From: a bacterium
Lineage (GTDB): Bacteria > Babelota > Babeliae > Babelales > GCA-2401785
NCBI GenBank assembly: GCA_030629865.1
Contig: DAOVOC010000065.1
Coordinates: forward strand, 1-5,510
DNA: 5,510 bases
Direction: 5' to 3'
Position 1 is the first letter of the stretch, and the number at the start of each line of letters is the position of its first letter. Made by a program: the position numbers and the translations under genes. A model generated the notes under the pieces. That model worked only from the letters and a program-made list of their open reading frames with translations. It was not told where the DNA came from and searched no databases. Below are positions 1 to 5,510 of the stretch, one piece after another.

Positions 1-18
1 AAAAAATTAAAAAATAAA

Positions 19-429
19 ATGAAAATAGAAATACCAGATTTTTCTATTGAAACAGAAGGCAGAATAGCTTTTGTAGGAAATGTGACAAACAAATTTGAGA
101 AGCAGGAGCACAAAAAAAACAAGGTTATTTTGCTTTATGACAATATTAAAAAATGTGACAAACAAATGAAAATTTTACGAAAATATCAAGAAAATAAATG
201 GCTCTTGAATGAATCCCGTGTTGTCCCTAAAGGTGTTGTGCCTGAAATTGAATCATTCATTGAGTGCTGTTATAAGGTTAACGAAGAGCTAGTGAAAGAT
301 AAAAAATATAAAAAAGGCATGCTGCATACTCCTGAATCTGAGAAGGCTGTTCGGTCTTTCCTTAATGATCCACTTTGGGCTTGTGTTTATAATGAAAATT
401 CTCAAGAGCGGCAAAAATCTATCCGATGA
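19..429 (+). CDS. Hypothetical lysine-rich small protein (136 aa), possibly 5'-partial
   Basis: I do not recognise this protein. It is 136 residues, very rich in lysine and fairly rich in glutamate and asparagine. It has no signal peptide or membrane segment, so it is probably cytoplasmic. It has four cysteines (C46, C83, C84 and C121 by my count) that do not form a metal-binding pattern I know. The start is ATG at 19, preceded only by an A/T-rich stretch with no Shine-Dalgarno. The frame stays open through the 18 bases before it, so the true start may lie outside the window. The stop is TGA at 427-429, followed by a 200-base gap before uvrA, so the two genes are probably separate units. A 17-base DNA repeat (78-94 and 151-167) lies inside and is read in two different frames. 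Length, uninterrupted frame and direction support a real gene, but there is no homology evidence. Confidence 0.6.
   Translation: MKIEIPDFSIETEGRIAFVGNVTNKFEKQEHKKNKVILLYDNIKKCDKQMKILRKYQENKWLLNESRVVPKGVVPEIESFIECCYKVNEELVKDKKYKKGMLHTPESEKAVRSFLNDPLWACVYNENSQERQKSIR
78..167 (+). repeat. Pair of exact 17-nt direct repeats inside the first ORF
   Basis: AAATGTGACAAACAAAT occurs at 78-94 and again at 151-167, 73 bases apart. The two copies sit in different codon phases: the first is read as part of NVTNKF and the second as KCDKQM. The match ends sharply on both sides. The different phases mean the similarity is at DNA level, not a duplicated peptide. Confidence 0.6.
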
Positions 430-520
430 CAGCTCTTGTTTCTTCGAAAAATACTTGAGTTAGTGTTTTAAATTGATACCTGTTATTTCGTAAAAAAAGT
501 ATGCAACACACAAAAAATGC

Positions 521-540
521 TCAAAAAGAGGCGTTTTTGA
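521..540. terminator. Weak A/T-rich hairpin in the gap before uvrA
   Basis: TCAAAAA at 521-527 pairs with TTTTTGA at 534-540 across a 6-base loop. On the + strand no T-run follows directly; a run of nine T occurs only at 563-571. On the - strand the hairpin is followed after three bases by six T. The stem is almost all A/T, so it could be a weak terminator for the upstream gene or chance in A/T-rich DNA. Confidence 0.25.
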
Positions 541-573
541 TCTTAATTTGTATCAACCGGTATTTTTTTTTAC

Positions 574-582
574 TGTTATTCT
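574..582 (+). promoter_or_regulatory. Candidate extended -10 promoter element upstream of uvrA
   Basis: TGTTATTCT reads as TGn followed by the -10-like hexamer TATTCT, 48 bases before the uvrA start codon and just after a nine-T run. No good -35 lies at 16-18 bases spacing. It is the best sigma70-like match I see in the 200-base gap, but A/T-rich DNA gives such matches easily. No LexA-type operator was noticed. Confidence 0.25.
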
Positions 583-630
583 ACGTTTGTGTGGAAATTT
601 ACGGTTTTGTAGACTAAAAAGTGTGGTGTT

Positions 631-3162
631 GTGGTAGACAAAATTACTGTCGTTGGTGCACGAGAACATAATCTCAAGTCTGTCGACGTACAAATACCCA
701 AAAATATGTTAACAGTTATTACTGGTCCTTCTGGATCTGGGAAAAGCTCTTTGGCGCTCGATACATTGTATGCAGAGGGGCGGCGGCGCTATGTTGAATC
801 GCTTTCTTCTTACGCACGGCAGTTTTTGGGCGTTTCTAAACGGCCGGATGTTGATAAAATTGATGGGCTGTGTCCCGCAATTTCCATAGAACAAAAGACC
901 GTTGGCTTTAATCCTCGTTCTACCGTTGGCACAACCACTGAAATTTACGATTATCTTCGTATTTTATTTGCTCGTGCAGGAACGCCGCACTGTCCAGGTT
1001 GTGGTGGCAAAATAAAAGAACAGTCTCCCGAAAATATTACAAAAATGCTGGTTGCCGGCTATGCGGGCAAGAGCATGGTAATTGCTTCTCCTATTGCTAT
1101 TGATCGCAAGGGTGAATTTAAAAGTGCTCTTGCAGAATTATTTGATAAAGGCTTTTTTCGGTTTTTAATCGACGGCAAGAGGCATCGCTTTACGGATATT
1201 GCTCAAATCAATGCATTAAAACTTAAAAAACAATTTAAACATACAATTTTTGTTTTGGTTGACCATGTAGCGGTTGGTTTGACTGAGTGTTCGCGGCTCC
1301 AGGAAGCAATCGAAAGTGCGTTCAAAATCTCTAATGGTTTGTGTTCGCTTATCGATGATGATGGAACGGTTTGCACCTATTCATCCGCGCGCGTTTGTTT
1401 AACATGCGTTCGCTCCTGCCCGGAACTGGAGCCGCGGCTTTTTTCGTTTAATTCCCCAGTTGGTGCGTGCTCGCATTGCCATGGGCTTGGGGTTGAATAC
1501 ATGTGGCAATTTGAAGAGATCAGCTCTGTAAACGATTATTTAGAAGAGCCCATTGCAACGTGCCATGGATGTCTTGGAGCACGACTTAGGCCAGAAGCCT
1601 TGGCTGTTACAGTTGGTGGTAAAAATATTCATTCATTATGTTCGATGCCAATTTCAGAGTTGGTTTTGTTTTTTGAAAAACTTTCTTTGCATGGCGAAAA
1701 AGCAGAAATTGCAGGAAAAGTTTTATTGGAAGTTCGCAGCCGCTTAGGTTTTTTGAATAATGTTGGACTTTCTTATTTGTCCCTTTCTAGAAATTCACGA
1801 ACGCTTTCTGGTGGTGAAAGCCAGAGAATTCGGCTTGCAACGCAAATTGGTTCAGCTTTAACTGGAGTTTTATACATTCTTGATGAACCAAGCATCGGTT
1901 TACATCAACGTGACAATGACAAACTTATCGCAACGCTTAAAACTTTGCGTGATCGTGGAAACACAGTTGTTGTTGTCGAGCACGATGAAGATACAATGCG
2001 CGCTGCCGATTATATTGTGGATATGGGCCCTGCGGCTGGAATAAATGGTGGCAAAATAACGGCATGCGGTACTCCACGAGAAATTCAAAAAAATAAAAAT
2101 TCATTAACAGGATCATATCTAGCAGGTGAAAACAAAATAGTTATTCCAGAATGTCGTCGCGAGCCCAAAGGTTTTTTGCAGATGCGTGGCGTGACGACTA
2201 ACAATTTAAAAAATATTGATGTTGATATTCCTTTAGGTGTTTTTGCTGGAGTTTCTGGTGTTTCTGGGTCTGGAAAAAGCAGTTTGATAACACAAACTTT
2301 AGCACCAGCTTTGTGTAACCACTTTATGCGTGGTTATTGTGTTGCCGCAGGTCTCGATGAACTTAAAGGTTTAGAGCAGTTAAAAAACATTGTAATCGTC
2401 AACCAAAGCCCCATTGGCCGCACTCCTAGGTCCAACCCAGCAACATACCTTGGAGTTTTTAATGACATCCGAGCCCTGTTTGCTAAACTGCCAGCCAGTA
2501 ATGTGCGTGGATATGCACCTGGAAGGTTCAGTTTTAACGTTCCAGACGGCCGTTGTTTTGATTGTCGTGGTGATGGAACGATAAAAATTTCCATGCACTT
2601 TTTGGAAGATGTATATGTTACTTGTCGTTCTTGTAAGGGCAAGCGTTACAACAAACAGACGTTAGAGATTAAATACAAAGAAAAAAACATTGCTGATGTT
2701 CTTGCGATGCCAGCTTTGCAGGCGCGTGATTTTTTCAAAGAGTTTCCAGCGGTGCACAAACGTCTTTCTCTGATGTGCGAAGTAGGACTTGATTATATCA
2801 CCCTGGGGCAGCCTTCAACGACGCTTTCGGGCGGAGAGGCGCAGCGTATTAAATTGGTTAATGAATTAGCAAAGCGTGGCAAGGATACTTTGTATATTTT
2901 GGATGAACCGACTACTGGTCTTCATAGTTGTGATGTTGAAAAGTTGTTAATGGTTTTAAATAAGTTGGTTGAGCGGGGCAATTCCGTTCTAGTTATTGAA
3001 CACAACCTTGATCTTTTAAAGTCGGTTGATTATTTGATTGATATTGGACCAGAAGGTGGTAAAGGCGGCGGTGAAATTGTGGCTTTTGGAACTCCAGAAC
3101 AGGTTTGTGAAGTTGAAGATAGCCATACCGCAAAATATTTAAAAAAGACTTTGAGTAAGTGA
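631..3162 (+). CDS. uvrA: UvrABC excinuclease subunit A lacking the insertion domain
   Basis: UvrA is the dimeric ABC-type ATPase that, with UvrB, finds bulky DNA lesions in nucleotide excision repair and hands them to UvrB/UvrC in the cytoplasm. In order: Walker A I GPSGSGKS (32-39), UvrB-interacting region (about 119-252), zinc cysteines C256/C259 and C280/C283, signature LSGGESQ (392-398), Walker B YILDEP (415-420) with H451, Walker A II GVSGSGKS (543-550), the second zinc module C642/C645 and C665/C668, signature LSGGEAQ (732-738), Walker B YILDEP (755-760) and H791. It is 843 aa against 940 in E. coli. The shortfall lies almost wholly between GLGV (285-288) and the CHGC motif (311-314), where 22 residues replace about 120: the insertion domain is missing. 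The start is GTG at 631; a stop at 610-612 closes the frame upstream, there is no clear Shine-Dalgarno, and the N-terminus aligns with E. coli UvrA. Its stop lies within the open frame of the next gene. Confidence 0.97.
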   Translation: MVDKITVVGAREHNLKSVDVQIPKNMLTVITGPSGSGKSSLALDTLYAEGRRRYVESLSSYARQFLGVSKRPDVDKIDGLCPAISIEQKTVGFNPRSTVGTTTEIYDYLRILFARAGTPHCPGCGGKIKEQSPENITKMLVAGYAGKSMVIASPIAIDRKGEFKSALAELFDKGFFRFLIDGKRHRFTDIAQINALKLKKQFKHTIFVLVDHVAVGLTECSRLQEAIESAFKISNGLCSLIDDDGTVCTYSSARVCLTCVRSCPELEPRLFSFNSPVGACSHCHGLGVEYMWQFEEISSVNDYLEEPIATCHGCLGARLRPEALAVTVGGKNIHSLCSMPISELVLFFEKLSLHGEKAEIAGKVLLEVRSRLGFLNNVGLSYLSLSRNSRTLSGGESQRIRLATQIGSALTGVLYILDEPSIGLHQRDNDKLIATLKTLRDRGNTVVVVEHDEDTMRAADYIVDMGPAAGINGGKITACGTPREIQKNKNSLTGSYLAGENKIVIPECRREPKGFLQMRGVTTNNLKNIDVDIPLGVFAGVSGVSGSGKSSLITQTLAPALCNHFMRGYCVAAGLDELKGLEQLKNIVIVNQSPIGRTPRSNPATYLGVFNDIRALFAKLPASNVRGYAPGRFSFNVPDGRCFDCRGDGTIKISMHFLEDVYVTCRSCKGKRYNKQTLEIKYKEKNIADVLAMPALQARDFFKEFPAVHKRLSLMCEVGLDYITLGQPSTTLSGGEAQRIKLVNELAKRGKDTLYILDEPTTGLHSCDVEKLLMVLNKLVERGNSVLVIEHNLDLLKSVDYLIDIGPEGGKGGGEIVAFGTPEQVCEVEDSHTAKYLKKTLSK

Positions 3163-3181
3163 TGTTTAATTTAAATTTGGC

Positions 3182-3186
3182 AGGAG
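3182..3186 (+). promoter_or_regulatory. Shine-Dalgarno AGGAG deciding the start of the gene after uvrA
   Basis: AGGAG lies 5 bases before the GTG at 3192. It favours that start over the in-frame GTG 3159 and ATG 3162, which have only weak matches upstream. The 3192 start puts the basic n-region of the signal peptide right at the N-terminus. Confidence 0.6.
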
Positions 3187-3191
3187 TGAAA

Positions 3192-4619
3192 GTGAGCATA
3201 AAGTTGAAATGGTTTTTTAAAGGTTTTCTAATTCTTTCTCTTTTTTGTACTGCACCATTTCTAGGTGCTCTTGAAAGTGGTAATTCTGGTCATCATCCCA
3301 ATGGAATGTCACCTTTTGGGTATTACCATCAGCAGAGTCAACAGGAAGTACAAGCCAAGGTGTTTTCAGAGATATTTAAGAACATGAATACGGCGAATCA
3401 GCTTCAAGAAGATATTAATGAGCTAGATGCAAAGCTAAATACATTGGCTAAGTACAACCGTGATACGAAGAAATGGAAGTGTCTCGGCAAGGGTTCTTTT
3501 GAGGAATATCAGAAAAAACTATACAAGGAAAATTTAGAGAAAGATATTGCTTCTGTGAAAGCGGAACAAGATGCATTTTTATTAAGAATGTCTACTACTA
3601 AAAAAGATGAAGTAAATAACCCTGAAGAGGGGAAAAAGGTTTTTGAGGAAAAATTAGCTTCTTTGAAGGGAAAAATAACCAACATTGACACTGTTGATTC
3701 AGAGGAACTACAACGTGTGTGTGGTAATATTGCTGGTGAGACGGTTGTTGCGCAATTAGCTGAACAGAGAGAGTCTAAAGCTGCAGCTCTTAATGTTATA
3801 TCGAAATTTCAAAAGAAGTTTCTTGATGAAATTGATCCAGATCAGGATTGGAGGCGTGCTATTGCTTCTGGTATTTCTGACGGAAAGCAAACAACTATTA
3901 AAGGTGCAATTTTACAAAAGATGGCTACTCCTGTTGGTAAGCACATAGAAAAAGCATCAGAGTCATTTTTTAATCGATTGTTTTATAGACTTGGTGATTG
4001 TTTTGGTACCGTTTTGTGTTGGTTACATCTTAAAAGTGCTATTTCTGTTCGAAAGACTGAACAAATTGCAGAAGGTGTTAATTCCTTGATAACAGCACTT
4101 CATAACGTGCAGCGTCAGATAGACACGGTTGGTGGGCAAAGCCGTGCGATGAATATGCGAGATGTAACACGTATCTTGCCAGATGAAGCACAAGGCGCCG
4201 CAGATGTAGGTTCTGAAAAAACTCAACAAGTAGAAGCGTTAAAATTTGTTCTTAAAGAAAATATTTGTATGCAAATTGATGAGTTGGTTGAAGTTGTTGA
4301 GGGAAATTTCTTGCTATGCCGCAAAGGCGAAACACTTGCAAAATCATGCCTTAATCGAATTCGCCACGGTCTTGAATCGATTAAAGAAATTGTAAGCAAG
4401 ACAACAAATATCAACGAGCTTGTTAGTGGCGAAGTGCTTCCACAGCTTTCTGTGCTTACCGATTTTGTAAAATCTGCTTGCGAAGCGTTAAAACGCCACG
4501 TTGATCCATCATTTGGCGATAGTAAATCCGCGTCTTCGTCTTCTACAAGTTTTAGTGGTTACAGTGGATATGGTCATGGTGGCATCGGGGGAGCCTACGG
4601 AGGGGCTTACGGAGGCTAA
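3192..4619 (+). CDS. Exported protein of unknown function, helical, with Ser/Gly/Tyr-rich C-terminal tail
   Basis: I do not recognise a family. From GTG 3192 it is 475 aa. The N-terminus is a good signal peptide: lysines at 4, 6 and 10, a hydrophobic core at about 11-19, and possible cleavage after LGA (24-26). No lipobox is present. A His/Gln-rich stretch (34-51) follows, then long charged stretches that look helical and partly coiled coil (about 50-165 and 185-215). A weak hydrophobic patch at 262-286 may be buried or membrane-associated, and more helical sequence follows (about 290-440). The tail (444-475) is Ser-rich, then Gly/Tyr-rich with repeated GAYGG, ending in GG. Alternative starts are GTG 3159 and ATG 3162, the latter sharing one base with the uvrA TGA; they give 486 or 485 aa. 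It is probably cotranscribed with uvrA and with the next gene, whose ribosome-binding site lies in its last codons. Export is well supported; function is unknown. Confidence 0.85.
   Translation: MSIKLKWFFKGFLILSLFCTAPFLGALESGNSGHHPNGMSPFGYYHQQSQQEVQAKVFSEIFKNMNTANQLQEDINELDAKLNTLAKYNRDTKKWKCLGKGSFEEYQKKLYKENLEKDIASVKAEQDAFLLRMSTTKKDEVNNPEEGKKVFEEKLASLKGKITNIDTVDSEELQRVCGNIAGETVVAQLAEQRESKAAALNVISKFQKKFLDEIDPDQDWRRAIASGISDGKQTTIKGAILQKMATPVGKHIEKASESFFNRLFYRLGDCFGTVLCWLHLKSAISVRKTEQIAEGVNSLITALHNVQRQIDTVGGQSRAMNMRDVTRILPDEAQGAADVGSEKTQQVEALKFVLKENICMQIDELVEVVEGNFLLCRKGETLAKSCLNRIRHGLESIKEIVSKTTNINELVSGEVLPQLSVLTDFVKSACEALKRHVDPSFGDSKSASSSSTSFSGYSGYGHGGIGGAYGGAYGG
4591..4616 (+). repeat. Short tandem coding repeat giving the GAYGG tail
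   Basis: Near-repeat units (gga-gcc-tac, then gga-ggg-gct-tac, then gga-ggc) encode the final Gly-Ala-Tyr-Gly repeats of the exported protein. Each contains a GGAG-type core, and the last also serves as the Shine-Dalgarno of the next gene. Such tracts can change in copy number by slippage; that is inference. Confidence 0.45.
4611..4615 (+). promoter_or_regulatory. Strong Shine-Dalgarno GGAGG inside the end of the upstream gene
   Basis: GGAGG lies 8 bases before the ATG at 4624 and overlaps the last two sense codons of the preceding gene. It is the strongest ribosome-binding match in the window. It supports 4624 as a start and suggests translational coupling between the two exported-protein genes. 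Confidence 0.7.
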
Positions 4620-4623
4620 GACT

Positions 4624-5510
4624 ATGAATTTCTCAATATGTCATCCCAGGCTCGACCTGGGATCCAGAAGTATGTTGCAAGAAGAATTATCTTTGAAATT
4701 TAGAAATAAACATGTAAGAAAAGTTTCTCTGGATTGCCTACGAGAACCTCGGCTTATTTCCGGCTCAAAGGCCGGAATGACAGAAAAGATATGTTTAGGC
4801 CAGATTGGTTTTAGATGTAAAGCTTTATTGTTCACTTTATTTCTTATTGCTGCCGGCCAACAATCTAGTGCTTTTGTGCATAAACAGTTGCTAGAAAGAA
4901 CTTCACCTGCTGAAAAAAGCTTGCAGCGTGTAGCAAAATATAAAAACGAATACTTAAAAAAAATTAAAACGATTTATAAACGCCGCAAAACGGTTATTGC
5001 AACGTTGGCGGTTGGCGCTGCCGGCGCTGCCGTGTGGTTTTTTGGCAATTGGTGGTGTAAAGATGAAGCTGTTGCGAAAACCGATAAATCATCGGGGAAA
5101 GAGGCTTCAGAGAAAGAAATAGAGCAGGGTAGTCATAAAGTCAATTTATTACGAATGAAATATTATGAAGAACGAGAAAGCTTTGCCCATTGGTGGAAAG
5201 GATACCGCTTTCTTTTACTCGGTGCGGTTGCGTTTGCTGCCTTTGAGGCATGCAAATGTGCCGGTAACCGTTGGGGAAGTAACGGTTGGAATCGCTTTTT
5301 TAGTCCGGGAAAAGTTCTTGAAAATATTTATGGAAGTTTCCAGGCATCTATTTTTGGTGCCATTTCTGCATTTAAATTAGTTGTGCTGAAGTCTGATGCG
5401 CATCAGCTCTTTTTTGAATCATTTTCATCTGCTGCCGATTTGTTAGAACATTTGGCGGGTGCAGTTAGGGCGGAACAAGAAAAGCCATTTTTCCAAGACA
5501 CAGCATCACT
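4624..5510 (+). CDS. Exported/membrane protein of unknown function with repeat-encoded N-terminus (3'-partial)
   Basis: The frame runs without a stop from ATG 4624 past the window end (295 codons visible). I do not recognise a family. Residues 6-53 are encoded by the palindromic element. Residues 54-83 look like a signal peptide: basic n-region (K55, R64, K66), hydrophobic core 67-77, cleavage likely after SSA (81-83). A lysine-rich helix follows (87-122), then a likely membrane segment (123-140), a charged loop with paired Trp on both sides (WW at 143-144 and 190-191), a second likely membrane segment (194-209), and a weaker hydrophobic stretch (239-255). Two starts compete. ATG 4624 has GGAGG at ideal spacing but buries the signal peptide behind about 53 residues. 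ATG 4777 gives a normal signal peptide but has only AAAGG (4767-4771) and lies in a hairpin. I chose 4624 for its ribosome-binding site. It starts 4 bases after the previous stop, so an operon is likely. Confidence 0.8.
   Translation, partial: MNFSICHPRLDLGSRSMLQEELSLKFRNKHVRKVSLDCLREPRLISGSKAGMTEKICLGQIGFRCKALLFTLFLIAAGQQSSAFVHKQLLERTSPAEKSLQRVAKYKNEYLKKIKTIYKRRKTVIATLAVGAAGAAVWFFGNWWCKDEAVAKTDKSSGKEASEKEIEQGSHKVNLLRMKYYEERESFAHWWKGYRFLLLGAVAFAAFEACKCAGNRWGSNGWNRFFSPGKVLENIYGSFQASIFGAISAFKLVVLKSDAHQLFFESFSSAADLLEHLAGAVRAEQEKPFFQDTAS
4639..4782. repeat. Palindromic repeat element inserted in frame in the last gene
   Basis: The ends are inverted copies: TGTCATCCC (4639-4647) against GGAATGACA (4774-4782), one mismatch. 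Inside each end is a hairpin: ATCCCAGG (4643-4650) with CCTGGGAT (4656-4663) over a 5-base loop, and TTCCGGC (4758-4764) with GCCGGAA (4771-4777) over a 6-base loop. A nested inverted pair, ATCCAG (4662-4667) and CTGGAT (4729-4734), and a small CGAG/CTCG hairpin (4741-4751) add structure. The middle (about 4668-4728) is A/T-rich and unstructured. The layout resembles the dispersed GTCATYCC...GGATCCAG palindromes common in proteobacteria and in-gene Rickettsia palindromic elements. ATATG flanks it loosely (4636-4640 and 4789-4793), perhaps by chance. It is 144 bases, exactly 48 codons, with no stop in the host frame. Its type is inferred from structure, since only one copy is visible. Confidence 0.75.

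Noticed and set aside
426..458. Ten-codon ORF overlapping the stop of the first gene (ATGA)
   Set aside because: It is too short, has no independent support, and ATGA overlaps are common by chance.
473..556. Inverted pair TTGATAC (473-479) and GTATCAA (550-556) in the gap before uvrA
   Set aside because: It is only 7 bp with a 70-base separation in A/T-rich DNA; I could not tie it to an operator or riboswitch.
1495..1560. uvrA as a pseudogene or frameshifted gene
   Set aside because: The frame is continuous and all ATPase and zinc motifs are intact. The shortfall is one clean domain-sized gap, which points to a functional shorter form.
1553..2642. Several ORFs of 60-100 codons on either strand inside uvrA
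   Set aside because: All lie wholly within a well-conserved UvrA frame and have no recognisable products.
4643..4663. Left hairpin of the element as a rho-independent terminator after the preceding gene
   Set aside because: No T-run follows, and it is part of a larger inverted element lying within the open frame of the next gene.
4641..4835. Minus-strand ORF of 64 aa across the palindromic element
   Set aside because: It is the antisense reading of the repeat and of the start of the last gene. Phrases such as SVIPAFEPEIS and LDPRSSLG are the usual spurious translation of this repeat class, and no ribosome-binding site was found.
5165..5380. Plus-strand ORF of 71 aa
   Set aside because: It is an out-of-frame shadow of the last gene, whose own frame is open across the whole stretch with signal-peptide and membrane features.

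Overview
This is an AT-rich bacterial window with all genes on the + strand. It holds one gene that can be named with certainty, uvrA, and three genes I do not recognise. The A/T-rich leaders, use of GTG starts, lysine-rich unknown proteins, two exported proteins of no recognised family and a palindromic repeat inside a reading frame suggest a host-associated Gram-negative-type bacterium, such as Dependentiae/TM6 or a Rickettsiales-like lineage. That assignment is tentative: nothing here is a marker that fixes the phylum.

Layout: (1) 19-429, a small lysine-rich unknown protein, possibly continuing upstream of the window. (2) 430-630, a non-coding gap with a weak A/T hairpin and a weak extended -10 candidate. 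(3) 631-3162, uvrA, the ATPase that recognises damage in nucleotide excision repair. It is complete at both ends and has both ATPase modules and the UvrB-binding region, but is about 97 residues shorter than E. coli UvrA because one block, the insertion (DNA-binding) domain, is absent. (4) 3192-4619, a protein with a signal peptide, long helical stretches and a Ser/Gly/Tyr tail. Its open frame overlaps the uvrA stop. (5) 4624 to the window end, a second exported or membrane protein, cut off by the window edge.

The most interesting feature is at 4639-4782. A palindromic element of about 144 bp with TGTCAT/ATGACA ends lies between the strong Shine-Dalgarno/ATG of the last gene and its signal-peptide-like segment. 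It is a multiple of three, has no stop in the gene's frame, and would add 48 codons to the N-terminus. A second ATG lies in its right arm, inside a hairpin, and would give a conventional signal peptide. This resembles the Rickettsia palindromic elements that insert in frame into genes.

uvrA and the two exported-protein genes are close enough (overlap, then 4 bases) to be one transcription unit. There is no evident functional link between DNA repair and the exported proteins.
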